64,000 bases of DNA, from contig NZ_FWXV01000007.1 of NCBI RefSeq assembly GCF_900176515.1, positions 124,001-188,000 on the forward strand. Reading direction: 5' to 3'. Position 1 is the stretch's first letter. Every line of letters begins with the position of its first letter. Origin of the DNA: Kibdelosporangium aridum (lineage in GTDB: Bacteria > Actinomycetota > Actinomycetes > Mycobacteriales > Pseudonocardiaceae). A model generated the notes under the pieces. That model did not search any database. It saw nothing but the letters and a program-made list of their open reading frames with translations, and was not told the DNA's origin. The translations under genes and the position numbers were made by a program. Below are positions 42,403 to 51,303 of the stretch, piece after piece.

Positions 42403-44520
42403 ATGCTCGGAGTGGTGAGCGAACCGATCGACGAGCACTTCAGCCGAACAGTGCAAGCACTGACCCCCTATCGTGGGGGCGGTAACGGAGGTGGGGTTGA
42501 TCTGCCCTTGCTCGATCTTTTCGACTCCCAACTGGGTAGCAGGCACATTGACCTCGTGGCCAGGGAACTCGGCAGCCAGGGCAAGGGTTTCTACAGCATC
42601 GGATCCTCGGGACACGAGGGCAACGCGGCCCTCGCGGCGGCCTTAAGACCAACCGATCCGGCATTGCTGCATTATCGATCGGGTGCTTTTTACATTGAAC
42701 GGGCACGTCAGGTAACTGGGACAAATCCCCTCATGGACATGGCGCTCGGGATCGCGGCCGCCGCGGACGAGCCGATCTCCGGCGGCAGGCACAAAGTCTT
42801 CGGCAACGCCGAGCTGTCGATCATTCCGCTGACCTCGACCATCGCCTCGCACCTGCCGCGGGCGGTCGGTCTCGCGCTGGGCATGCAGCGCGCCACGAAG
42901 CTCGGACTGCCTTCGCCGTGGCCAAAAGACGCCATCGTCGTATGCGGGTTCGGTGATGCGTCGGCGAACCACTCGACCGCACTCGGCGCGCTCAACGCCG
43001 CGCGGCACTGCGCGTACCAGCGACTGCCATTGCCGGTGTTGTTCGTGTGCGAGGACAACGGCATCGGGATCAGCGTCCGGACACCGCCCGGCTGGGTCTC
43101 GGAGGCGCACTCCGGCGCGGGCATGAAGTACTTCTCGGCCGACGCGACCGATTTGACCTCTGTCGTACCGATTGCCGCGGAGGCCGCCAACTGGGTACGT
43201 ACCAACCGAGCGCCTGCTTTCCTGCACCTCCGGATGGTCCGGCTGATGGGTCACGCGGGGTCCGATGTGGAGAGTGCGTACCGCACACCCACCGAGATCA
43301 CTGCGGACTATGCGCTCGACCCGCTCGTCCGGACGGCTTCTTTGCTTGTCTCCCGCGGCGTTTTGACACCATCCGAGGTGCTCGAGCGGTACGAGGCGAA
43401 ACGCACCGAGGTCCGGGCCGCAGCCGCCAAGGCCGTGTCACGTCCGAAGCTGGCCAGCGCCAAGGAGGTCATGGCGCCGTTGTCCACTTCCACAGTGGAC
43501 GCACCCTTTGTCCCGGTTTCCGGCACGTTGGCGCAAGGCATCAACCAAGCGCTCAACTGGATCCTGTCCTCCGATCCCGGCGCACTCGTGTTCGGTGAGG
43601 ACGTCGGCCGCAAGGGTGGCGTCTACGGCGTGACCCGAGGCCTGCACAAGAAGTTCGGATCGGCCAGGGTGTTCGACACTGTCCTTGATGAACAGTCCAT
43701 TCTGGGCACCGCACTGGGCACGGCCCTGGTCGGCTTCCTGCCGATCCCGGAGATCCAGTACCTGGCCTACGTGCACAACGCGCTGGACCAGATTCGCGGT
43801 GAGGCGTCGACCATGCGGTTCTTCTCCAACGACCAGTACCGCAACCCGATGATCGTGCGAATCGCCGGGCTGAGTTATCAGAAAGGTTTCGGCGGCCACT
43901 TCCACAACGACAACTCCATCGCCGCCCTGCGTGACATTCCCGGCGTCGTCATCGCCGTGCCCGCGCGCGCCGATGACGCAGCCGCCATGCTGTACACCTG
44001 CGCGGCGGCGGCACGTACCAACGGACAAGTGTGCGTTTTTCTCGAACCCATCGCGCTGTACCACACGCGTGATCTTTACGAGCCCGGCGACAATGGCTGG
44101 CTCGCGTCATCGTCGGAGTCCGCGCCGCTTGGCAAAGCGCGGATCTACGGTTCGGGCAACGACCTGACCATCGTGTCGTTCGCGAACGGAATCCCGATGA
44201 GCCTGCGCGTTGCCCGTCGTCTCGCCGCTCAAGGCATCAACGCTCGAATTCTGGACCTACGCTGGATCTCGCCGTTGCCCGTCGCGGACCTGCTCGCGCA
44301 CGCCAACGAGACTGGCCGCGTACTGGTCGCCGACGAGACGCGCCGGACCGGCGGCGTTTCCGAAGCCGTTTTCACCGCGCTGCTCGACGGTGGCTACCGC
44401 GGCGCGCTGCGCCGGGTCACCAGTGAGGACTGCTTCATCCCGCTCGGCCCGGCGGCCAATCACGTACTGCTGAGCGAAGATGCGATAGAGAAGGCGGCGC
44501 TGGATCTGGTCACTGCTTGA
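42403..44520 (+). CDS. Fused alpha-beta E1 component of a 2-oxoacid dehydrogenase-like TPP enzyme
   Basis: A ~705-residue protein. Residues 1-~350 are the E1-alpha half with the TPP-binding region GFGDASANHSTALGALN and VCEDNGIGISV. Residues ~375-705 are the E1-beta half (GALVFGEDVGRKGGVYGVTR, FDTVLDEQSILGTALGTALV). It should decarboxylate a 2-oxoacid and pass the acyl group to a lipoyl carrier. Most bacteria have the halves as two genes, and no E2 or E3 gene is near. The start is uncertain: TTG 42346, ATG 42403 or GTG 42412/42415 are possible. Confidence 0.8.
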   Translation: MLGVVSEPIDEHFSRTVQALTPYRGGGNGGGVDLPLLDLFDSQLGSRHIDLVARELGSQGKGFYSIGSSGHEGNAALAAALRPTDPALLHYRSGAFYIERARQVTGTNPLMDMALGIAAAADEPISGGRHKVFGNAELSIIPLTSTIASHLPRAVGLALGMQRATKLGLPSPWPKDAIVVCGFGDASANHSTALGALNAARHCAYQRLPLPVLFVCEDNGIGISVRTPPGWVSEAHSGAGMKYFSADATDLTSVVPIAAEAANWVRTNRAPAFLHLRMVRLMGHAGSDVESAYRTPTEITADYALDPLVRTASLLVSRGVLTPSEVLERYEAKRTEVRAAAAKAVSRPKLASAKEVMAPLSTSTVDAPFVPVSGTLAQGINQALNWILSSDPGALVFGEDVGRKGGVYGVTRGLHKKFGSARVFDTVLDEQSILGTALGTALVGFLPIPEIQYLAYVHNALDQIRGEASTMRFFSNDQYRNPMIVRIAGLSYQKGFGGHFHNDNSIAALRDIPGVVIAVPARADDAAAMLYTCAAAARTNGQVCVFLEPIALYHTRDLYEPGDNGWLASSSESAPLGKARIYGSGNDLTIVSFANGIPMSLRVARRLAAQGINARILDLRWISPLPVADLLAHANETGRVLVADETRRTGGVSEAVFTALLDGGYRGALRRVTSEDCFIPLGPAANHVLLSEDAIEKAALDLVTA

Positions 44521-45499
44521 GCAAGGACTTGCTCAACGCACCCGGGAGGATCATCGGCCGCGCCTCGATGCGGGTGGTGAGCTCGCCGTAGCTGAACATC
44601 AGGTCGCAGACACGCTGCAGTCGCTTCGGGTCGAGACCGATCGGAAAACCGACGAGGGCCGTCAACGCCGCGGTCTGCTCGTCGACGCCCGCGTACCCCC
44701 GAATGGATTTCTCGACCTCGTTCCGGTCGGTCAGCGCGACATCCACGCCGCGCGACAGCGCGCGCTGGAACGCAGCGATGGTGTTCGGGTTCTCGTTGGC
44801 GAACTTCTCGCTCGTCGCGTATCCGGAGATCGGGATGTCCGCCGTCGCACCGGCCGCCGCGTCGAACAACGGCACCGCCCCGTACCGCTTGGACACGTCA
44901 GTGATGTACGGCTCGGACAGCAATGCGGCGTCCACAGTGCGGTTCTTGAGCGCCTCGCCCATCGCGGTGTACGACATCTCCACGAAGTTCGGCGAGGTGA
45001 TGTTCTGACCGGTCGATGTCAGCACGGATCTGATGGTCAGTTCGGCCAGACTGTTCACAGTGGTCACCGCGACACGTTTGCCGGAGATGTCGGAGGGCTT
45101 GCGCAACTGCGAGTCCTTGGCGACGAGAACCATCCACGTCCGCGGGTTCGCGGAGTAGCCGTCGGCGACGAACCTGACCTCCGCGGTCTTCTTGGCCTGC
45201 GCGGCGAAGAAGGAGACGTAGTTGCCGAACACCAAGTCGAGATCACCGCTGGTCATCGAACCGACCGCCGCGCCCGCACCCTGGATCGTGACGAAGTCGA
45301 CCTTGAGCCCTTCGGCGGCGAAGAATCCCTTTTCCGCAGCGAGGAAAACCGGTGCCGCACCGAGCACCGGCAGCACACCCAACTTGATGCTTGCCTTCTC
45401 TGGTGCCGGATGGTCCGAGTCGGACGCGGTGCAAGCAGCCGCCAGAACAACAGATATCAGCAACGCCACCAGGCGACCACTCCGTTGGAGCCAGCCCAC
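44510..45499 (-). CDS. ABC-type substrate-binding lipoprotein (NitT/TauT, SsuA-like)
   Basis: A 329-residue lipoprotein starting GTG. The lipobox is LAAAC (Cys23). The mature part is the NMT1/SsuA-type periplasmic fold (KLGVLPVLGAAPVFLAAEKG, then GDLDLVFGNYVSFFAAQ, and GKRVAVTTVNSLAELTIRS). Substrates of the family include sulfonates, nitrate and thiamine precursors. No permease or ATPase gene is adjacent, so it is an orphan here. Its 3' end overlaps the E1 gene by 11 bp in convergent orientation. Confidence 0.83.
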   Translation of the reverse strand: MGWLQRSGRLVALLISVVLAAACTASDSDHPAPEKASIKLGVLPVLGAAPVFLAAEKGFFAAEGLKVDFVTIQGAGAAVGSMTSGDLDLVFGNYVSFFAAQAKKTAEVRFVADGYSANPRTWMVLVAKDSQLRKPSDISGKRVAVTTVNSLAELTIRSVLTSTGQNITSPNFVEMSYTAMGEALKNRTVDAALLSEPYITDVSKRYGAVPLFDAAAGATADIPISGYATSEKFANENPNTIAAFQRALSRGVDVALTDRNEVEKSIRGYAGVDEQTAALTALVGFPIGLDPKRLQRVCDLMFSYGELTTRIEARPMILPGALSKSLLKQ

Positions 45500-46412
45500 G
45501 ACAACTACCGCCTATTCATCGTCCCCTGTGGGGGCACACCCAACTCGAGAGACGCTGACAAGGCAAGTACGACAATGGCCGAACAACTTACCAATGCTGG
45601 AAAACGGCCCGCGACCAGCGATCGACCATTATGAACTCAATTGCGACATGTTCCGTTCGCAGGGAAACAACCCTATGCCCCAAGCTCGTACATAGATATG
45701 ACCGTCAACCAACCTGACAGTCAATTGCCACCAACAAGCCCCAGCCCAACCACGTACCCCACTCCCCTCACACCACCACAAAACCCCCGCGCACCAACCA
45801 AACCGCCCCAGGGCGGCCCCCGCCCTTCCCGGGGGCACCCCGCCACACGAGCCTATCGGCAGTCCAAGATCGACAGGGGTTATGTCGTGCGCGCTGTGGA
45901 CAACTTTCGCATTGTGGGTAACTGAGCACATTGGATCTTGTTCAAACACGAGTTGTCGGTAGTGCTCGCTAGGCTGGCTATTGGGGGCCGGAGGCCGCGT
46001 GCCGTGGAGTAATGCCGCGATAGACATCGCAAGATCGCAAAAGGACGGTTGTTCGGTGACGGCCGTTCAATACGAAATGCGGCGCGGTCGGGTGCCACGA
46101 GTGGTCGGCAGTTGACCGCAGCACGCGCCGGTGCTCGATGCAAGCGAACGCCCCGCGGTTGTCCGAAACGGACCGACGGTTGAGCGAAGTCGCCGCTCCA
46201 TGGTTGACCGACGCGGACGCCCAACGCTCAAACGCGAAGCGCACACTCGCGTACAGGCACACCAAAGCCGGTAATTGACCGAAGCGGCCGCTCCGGAGTT
46301 GAGCGAAGCGAGCGACCGGCGTACGGCCAAAGCCAGCGCGCGGGTCTGGCTTCCTGTCGGGTAAGCAGGTTTGTCGGCACCTCGCCGTCAGGCGACGATC
46401 CCCGGCCAAGCG
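45500..46412. other. 913-bp stretch without a supported gene
   Basis: Several frames are open but have biased low-complexity products. The left part (about 45715-45812) is a strand-asymmetric tract, almost free of G on the + strand (CCAACCACGTACCCCACTCC, ACACCACCACAAAACCCCCG), ending in GC-rich hairpins such as GCCCCAGGGCGGC and CCCGCCCTTCCCGGGGGC. On the minus strand it is a G/T-rich sequence with G runs. The right part holds the repeats described separately. The region between, 45840-46080, shows nothing I can name. Confidence 0.6.
46085..46335. repeat. Degenerate TTGASCGAAGC-type repeats
   Basis: About six imperfect copies of a ~13-bp word occur here: GTTGACCGCAGC, GGTTGAGCGAAGTCGCCGCTCC (shortened: GTTGAGCGAAGTC), GTTGACCGACGCG, ATTGACCGAAGCGGCC, GTTGAGCGAAGCGAGC. 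Copies alternate between TTGACCGA and TTGAGCGA and are spaced irregularly. GCCGCTCC follows two of them. The array ends just before the mug stop. Confidence 0.6.
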
Positions 46413-46907
46413 CTAGCTTTCGCGCAGCCGCTGGAACTCCGCCGCCAGAGCGGGCAGCTGGTAGTGCGCGTTCAGACCCGACGGGTTGGGCAGGACCCAG
46501 ATCCGCGATGGGCCGAGCATCTCCGGCTGTGGGCCGATGGTCGCTTTGGGACGGCCGAAGCCCATTCGGTAAGCGCCGATTCCCACTATCGCAACCGTTT
46601 GCGGGGCGTATTTCTCCGCCAGCTTGGTCAGGATTTCGGCCCCTTGGACGAATTCCTGTTTGGACAACTCGGCCGCCGTCGCCGTTGGGCGGGCCACCAT
46701 GTTGGTGATGCCGAGGCCGTACTCGAGCAGTTCGAACTGCTCGGACGGGTGCAGTTGCCGCGGGGTGAAGCCCGACAGGTGCAGCGCCGGCCAGAACCGG
46801 TTGCCGGGCCGGGCGAAGTGCTGCTTGCGCTGCGCAGACAAAAGCCCCGGGTTGATTCCGCAGAACAGCACGGACAAACCCGGGGCGACGATGTCCGGCA
46901 GGATCAA
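46413..46907 (-). CDS. mug: G/U mismatch-specific DNA glycosylase (Mug)
   Basis: A 164-residue uracil-DNA-glycosylase superfamily enzyme. The catalytic GINPG motif (FCGINPGLLSAQRKQHFARP) and the intercalating NPSGLNAH loop identify the Mug/TDG group. It starts with TTG 46907, which overlaps the sufT stop as TTGA. It excises uracil or thymine from mismatches with G. It is the last gene of the suf operon, an unusual but tight arrangement. Confidence 0.85.
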   Translation of the reverse strand: MILPDIVAPGLSVLFCGINPGLLSAQRKQHFARPGNRFWPALHLSGFTPRQLHPSEQFELLEYGLGITNMVARPTATAAELSKQEFVQGAEILTKLAEKYAPQTVAIVGIGAYRMGFGRPKATIGPQPEMLGPSRIWVLPNPSGLNAHYQLPALAAEFQRLRES

Positions 46908-47290
46908 ACTGTGAAGCCCAATGCCCGCAGCTGCTCCCGGCCGTCCTCGGTGATCTTCTCCGGGCCCCACGGCGGCATCCAGACCCAGTTGATCCGGAAG
47001 TCGCTCACGATCCCGCCGCCCGGCCCGCTGGTCAGCGCGGTCCGCGTCTGGTCCTCGATCACGTCGGTCAGCGGGCACGCCGCCGACGTCAGCGTCATGT
47101 CGATCGTCGCGGTGTTGTCGTCCTCGACCTTGATGTCGTAGACCAGGCCGAGGTCCACCACGTTGATCCCCAGCTCAGGGTCGACCACGTCCCGCATGGC
47201 CTCTTCGACGTCGTCGATCGCGGCGACGTCAGCCTTCGGCGCGACCTCAGGCATGCCTTCGGCGCCACGCACCACGTCTTGCTCGCTCAT
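46904..47290 (-). CDS. sufT: SufT / PaaD-type Fe-S assembly factor (DUF59/MIP18)
   Basis: A 128-residue protein with the DUF59 core: EEAMRDVVDPELGINVVDLG, LTSAACPLTDVIEDQ with its conserved Cys, and NWVWMPPWGPEKITEDGREQ. It aids maturation of Fe-S proteins. ATG 47290 overlaps the sufU stop (ATGA) and its own stop overlaps mug. Confidence 0.92.
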   Translation of the reverse strand: MSEQDVVRGAEGMPEVAPKADVAAIDDVEEAMRDVVDPELGINVVDLGLVYDIKVEDDNTATIDMTLTSAACPLTDVIEDQTRTALTSGPGGGIVSDFRINWVWMPPWGPEKITEDGREQLRALGFTV

Positions 47291-47730
47291 GCTGCGTCTC
47301 CTTCGGCTCGTACGACCGCGTCCTTGAAAGCCATCCAACCAAGCAGGGCGCACTTGACCCGTGCCGGGTACTTGGCCACGCCCGCGAACGCGACGCCGTC
47401 TTCCAGCACGTCCTCGTCCGGTTCGACCTGGCCTTTGCCCTGCATCAGCTCCGTGAACGCGTCCAGCGTCTTGAACGCCTCACCCACGCTACGCCCCACG
47501 ACCAGGTCCGTCAGAACAGACGTGGACGCCTGGCTGATCGAACAGCCCTGGCCCTCGTAGGACACGTCCGTCACGGTCTCGCCGTCGAGCTTGACCCGCA
47601 GCGTCACCTCATCCCCGCACGTGGGGTTGACCTGGAAGGACTCCGCGTCGAACGGGTCACGCAGGCCACGCCCGTGCGGGTTCTTGTAGTGGTCCAGGAT
47701 GATCTCCTGGTACAGCTGCTCCATCTGCAT
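47287..47730 (-). CDS. sufU: Fe-S cluster assembly sulfur-transfer protein SufU
   Basis: A 147-residue protein. The zinc/sulfur cysteines are in NPTCGDEV, GQGCSISQAS and KCALLGW, and the start LYQEIILDHYKNPHGRG is typical. It accepts persulfide sulfur from SufS. The start ATG 47730 lies 2 bp after the sufS stop. Confidence 0.95.
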   Translation of the reverse strand: MQMEQLYQEIILDHYKNPHGRGLRDPFDAESFQVNPTCGDEVTLRVKLDGETVTDVSYEGQGCSISQASTSVLTDLVVGRSVGEAFKTLDAFTELMQGKGQVEPDEDVLEDGVAFAGVAKYPARVKCALLGWMAFKDAVVRAEGDAA

Positions 47731-47732
47731 TG

Positions 47733-49016
47733 TCAGCTCACCCCGAAGAACCGCTTGGTCTCGCGGACCCCGTCCAACAGCGCGGTGACGTCGTCGAGGT
47801 CGTTGTACAAGTAGAACGACGCCCGGATGCTCGCCGGAATTCCCAGCCGCCGGTGCAACGGCCACGCGCAGTGGTGCCCGACACGCACCGCGACGCCGAG
47901 GTCGTCCAGGACCTGACCGGCGTCGTGCGGGTGCACGCCGTCGATCACGAACGACACCGCACCGCCACGGTCCGTCATGTCGGTCGGCCCGACGATCCGG
48001 ACACCCGGGATCTCGGCAAGGCCACGCACAGCGGCTTCGGTGAGCAGGTGCTCGTGCGCGTTGATCCGGTCCATGCCGACCACCGACAGGTAGTCGACGG
48101 CCGCGCCCAGACCAACCGCTTGGGAGGTCATCGGCACGCCCGCCTCGAACCGCTGCGGCGGCGGCGCGAAGGTCGAGCGGGCCATCTGGACCATCTCGAT
48201 CATCGAGCCACCGGTCAGGAACGGCGGCATCGCCTCGAGCAGCGACCGGCGCCCGTACAGCACACCGACACCGGACGGGCCGAGCATCTTGTGCCCGCTG
48301 AACACCGCGAAGTCCACACCGAGACCGTGGAAGTCGACCTTCTGGTGCGGCACGGACTGGCACGCGTCCAGCACCGTCAGCGCACCGACTTCCTGCGCCT
48401 TGGCCACCAACGTGGCCACCGGGTTGACCGTGCCGAGCACATTGGACTGATGGGTGAAGGCCACGATCCTGGTCTTCGACGTCACCAGTTCGTCGATGTT
48501 GGACAGATCCAGGCGGCCGTCATCGGTGACACCGAACCACTTCAGCGTCGCGCCGGTGCGCAGCGCGAGCTGCTGCCACGGCACGAGGTTTGCGTGGTGC
48601 TCCATCTCGGTCACGACGATCTCGTCGTCCGGGCCGAGCAGGAACCGCGCGGCTTCCGGGCCGGCGACCGAGGCGTTGCTCATCGCGTACGCCACGAGGT
48701 TGATGCCCTCGGTGGCGTTCTTGACGAACACCAGCTCGTCGGCGGAAGAACCCAGGAAGTCGGCGATCTTCTGCCGCGCGCCTTCGTATGCGTCGGTTGC
48801 TTCCTCGGCGAGCTGGTGCGCACCTCGGTGCACGGCCGCGTTGGAGGTCTCGAGGAACTCGCGTTCCGCGTCGAGGACCTGACGCGGACGCTGCGAAGTC
48901 GCGCCCGAGTCGATGTAGTGCAACGGTTTCCCGTCACGGACCGTCCGCTGCAGGATCGGGAAATCCTTGCGGATGGCTGCTACATCCAGGGTGTCGGTCC
49001 CAGAAGGGGTGGTCAC
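47733..49016 (-). CDS. sufS: Cysteine desulfurase SufS
   Basis: A 427-residue PLP enzyme. VFSGHKMLGPSGVGVLYGR holds the PLP lysine and VRVGHHCAWPLHRRL the catalytic cysteine loop, as in group II desulfurases. It releases sulfur from L-cysteine for Fe-S clusters. The GTG start overlaps the sufC stop (GTGA). Confidence 0.95.
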   Translation of the reverse strand: MTTPSGTDTLDVAAIRKDFPILQRTVRDGKPLHYIDSGATSQRPRQVLDAEREFLETSNAAVHRGAHQLAEEATDAYEGARQKIADFLGSSADELVFVKNATEGINLVAYAMSNASVAGPEAARFLLGPDDEIVVTEMEHHANLVPWQQLALRTGATLKWFGVTDDGRLDLSNIDELVTSKTRIVAFTHQSNVLGTVNPVATLVAKAQEVGALTVLDACQSVPHQKVDFHGLGVDFAVFSGHKMLGPSGVGVLYGRRSLLEAMPPFLTGGSMIEMVQMARSTFAPPPQRFEAGVPMTSQAVGLGAAVDYLSVVGMDRINAHEHLLTEAAVRGLAEIPGVRIVGPTDMTDRGGAVSFVIDGVHPHDAGQVLDDLGVAVRVGHHCAWPLHRRLGIPASIRASFYLYNDLDDVTALLDGVRETKRFFGVS

Positions 49017-49786
49017 TGTGCGACGGCTTCCTCGCGCTTGCCGGTGAACCGCACGTAGCCTTCGCTCTCCAGCTGGTCGGCGAGCTCGGGGCCACCCGAC
49101 TCGACGATCTTGCCGCCGGCGAACACGTGCACGAAGTCCGGCTTGATGTAGTTCAGGATCCGCGTGTAGTGCGTGATCAGCATGACGCCGACCTCGCCGG
49201 ACGCGCGGTAGCGGTTCACGCCCTCGGACACGACGCGCAGCGCGTCGACGTCCAGGCCGGAGTCGGTCTCGTCGAGGATGGCGACCTTCGGCTGCAGCAG
49301 ACCGAGCTGCAGGATCTCGTGCCGCTTCTTCTCACCGCCGGAGAAGCCCTCGTTCACGCTGCGCTCGGCGAAGGCCGGGTCGATGTCCAGGTCGGACAGG
49401 GCCTGCTTGACCTCCTTGACCCAGGTGCGCAGCTTGGGGGCCTCGCCACGCACAGCGGTGGCGGCGGTGCGCAGGAAGTTCGACATCGACACGCCCGGAA
49501 CCTCGACCGGGTACTGCATCGCCAGGAACAGGCCGGCGCGGGCGCGCTCGTCCACGCTCATCTCCAGCACGTCCTCGCCGTCAAGCAGGATCTGGCCAGA
49601 GGTGACGGTGTACTTGGGGTGCCCGGCGATCGCGTAGGACAAAGTGGACTTGCCGGACCCGTTGGGGCCCATGATCGCGTGCGTCTCGCCTGCGTTGATC
49701 GTCAGGTTGACGCCGGACAGGATCTCTTTCTCGACCTCGTCGGCGGTGACCGAGACGTGCAGGTCCTTGATCTCCAGGGTGGCCAT
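49013..49786 (-). CDS. sufC: Fe-S assembly ATPase SufC
   Basis: A 257-residue ABC-type ATPase. Walker A GPNGSGKST (~39-47), signature FSGGEKKRHEIL and Walker B VAILDETDSGLDVDAL are complete. It works with SufB and SufD as the scaffold complex. It sits between the Rieske gene and sufS. Confidence 0.96.
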   Translation of the reverse strand: MATLEIKDLHVSVTADEVEKEILSGVNLTINAGETHAIMGPNGSGKSTLSYAIAGHPKYTVTSGQILLDGEDVLEMSVDERARAGLFLAMQYPVEVPGVSMSNFLRTAATAVRGEAPKLRTWVKEVKQALSDLDIDPAFAERSVNEGFSGGEKKRHEILQLGLLQPKVAILDETDSGLDVDALRVVSEGVNRYRASGEVGVMLITHYTRILNYIKPDFVHVFAGGKIVESGGPELADQLESEGYVRFTGKREEAVAQ

Positions 49787-49818
49787 AGCTACTCGAATTC
49801 TCCGTTTAACCAGTCAGT

Positions 49819-50145
49819 TCAGGGCCGCGGTTGATTGACCGCGGTGGTGGGGTCGACGTAGACGTCGTCGCCGTCGACGCGAACCGCGTAGACGTCCACG
49901 GGTTCGCTGGCGGGCGGGGAGGACGGCTGCCCGGTGCGCAGGTCGAAACACGAACCGTGCAGCCAGCACTCGATTCCCTTGCGGGTGACCTCGCCCTCGG
50001 ACAACGACAGCGAAGCGTGCGAGCACTCGTCTCGCAGGGCGTGCACCTCGTCGCCCTCGCGCACCAGCACGACGGCGACGTCACCGACCTCGACGGCAAG
50101 AGGCTTCTTGTCGTCCAAATCAGACAGTGCACAGGCCCGGATCAT
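49819..50145 (-). CDS. Rieske [2Fe-2S] ferredoxin in the suf operon
   Basis: A 108-residue protein with the Rieske ligands in CSHASLSLS and CWLHGSCFDL. It resembles the ferredoxin component of non-heme iron dioxygenases. Its start overlaps the sufD stop by 4 bp, so it is a full member of the operon. It may supply electrons for cluster assembly; this role is an inference. Such an insertion is seen in other actinomycetes but not in the mycobacterial suf operon. Confidence 0.9.
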   Translation of the reverse strand: MIRACALSDLDDKKPLAVEVGDVAVVLVREGDEVHALRDECSHASLSLSEGEVTRKGIECWLHGSCFDLRTGQPSSPPASEPVDVYAVRVDGDDVYVDPTTAVNQPRP

Positions 50146-51302
50146 GCGCCGACCGCCTCGAGCTCGGCCTCGATCGCCGCTTCGAGCCGCTCACGCAGCT
50201 CGGGGACGTCGATCTTGACCAGGATCTCGTGGAAGAAGCCGCGGACCACCAGCCGGCGGGCCTGCTCCTCGGGGATGCCCCTGGCCTGCAGGTAGAACAG
50301 CTGCTCGTCGTCGAACCGGCCGGTGGCGCTGGCGTGGCCGGCGCCGGCGATCTCGCCGGTCTCGATCTCGAGGTTCGGCACCGAGTCGGCGCGCGCGCCG
50401 TCGGTGAGCACCAGGTTGCGGTTCAGCTCGAAGGTCTCGGTGCCCTCGGCGGCCGCGCGGATGAGCACGTCGCCGATCCACACCGTGTGCGCGCCCTCGC
50501 CCTGCAGCGCGCCCTTGTAGACCACATTGGACTTGCAGTTGGGCACCGCGTGGTCGACGAACGTCCGGTTCTCGAAGTGCTGACCGGCGTCGGCGAAGTA
50601 CAGGCCCAGCATCTCGGCGTCGCCGCCGCGCTCGGCGTACGTCACGGTCGGCGAAAGCCGGACCAAGTCGCCGCCGAGGGTGATCGTGGTGTGCCGCAGG
50701 GTCGCGTCGCGGCCCAGCTTGTTGTGGTGCGAGGACACGTGCACCGCGTCGTCCGCCCAGTCCTGAACGGACACAACGGTGAGCCGGGCGCCGTCGCCGA
50801 CGATGAACTCCACGTTGTCCGCGTACGTCCCGGAACCGCGGTGGTCGACGACCACGACGGCCTCGGCGAACTGCTCGGCACGCACCTGCAGGTGCCCGTA
50901 GGCGACCTTGCCCTCACCCGGGCCGTCCACCGTGATGGTGATTGTGGACGGACGAGCCTCCTTGGGCACCGTCACGACCGTGGCGTCCACAAAGGAGCAC
51001 CAGGCCTGCGCGGCGATCCGGTCGTCCGGGGTGCCCGCGGTACCAAGGCGTTCGTCACCGCGCTGGACGGTCTCGACCTTCACCTCGGCGGGCGCGTCGA
51101 CCGACACCGCCGCGGTGCCGTCGGCGACGGCTCCATTGTGGAGGTTGCGAAGACGCTTCATCGGCGTGAAGCGCCAGATCTCCTCCCGGCCGCCAGGAAC
51201 CTCGAACGCGTCCACATCGAACGACGCGAACTGGGCAGCCCTGGAGGCGGCCGGGACTACCGCACCCGCACCGTGCGAGTGCTCCTTGACTAGCTCCGCC
51301 AT
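50142..51302 (-). CDS. sufD: Fe-S cluster assembly protein SufD
   Basis: A 386-residue member of the SufBD beta-helix family (GGREEIWRFTPMKRLRNLHN at the start, FVDHAVPNCKSNVVYKGAL and RAAAEGTETFELNRNLVLTD-like repeats later, and RGIPEEQARRLVVRGFFHEI). It forms the SufBC2D complex. Only 1 bp separates it from sufB. Confidence 0.95.
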   Translation of the reverse strand: MAELVKEHSHGAGAVVPAASRAAQFASFDVDAFEVPGGREEIWRFTPMKRLRNLHNGAVADGTAAVSVDAPAEVKVETVQRGDERLGTAGTPDDRIAAQAWCSFVDATVVTVPKEARPSTITITVDGPGEGKVAYGHLQVRAEQFAEAVVVVDHRGSGTYADNVEFIVGDGARLTVVSVQDWADDAVHVSSHHNKLGRDATLRHTTITLGGDLVRLSPTVTYAERGGDAEMLGLYFADAGQHFENRTFVDHAVPNCKSNVVYKGALQGEGAHTVWIGDVLIRAAAEGTETFELNRNLVLTDGARADSVPNLEIETGEIAGAGHASATGRFDDEQLFYLQARGIPEEQARRLVVRGFFHEILVKIDVPELRERLEAAIEAELEAVGA

Positions 51303-51303
51303 G

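Noticed and set aside
45641..45925. Proline-rich 94-residue frame on the + strand
   Set aside because: It starts with TTG, has no ribosome-binding site and its composition follows the C-rich tract; no domain is visible.
45629..46027. 132-residue frame on the minus strand in the same gap
   Set aside because: Trp/Gly/Val-rich product is a by-product of the G/T-rich strand; no family feature.
47730..49058. Long + strand frame opposite sufS
   Set aside because: Antisense of a certain gene; Arg/His/Gln-rich shadow typical of high-GC DNA.
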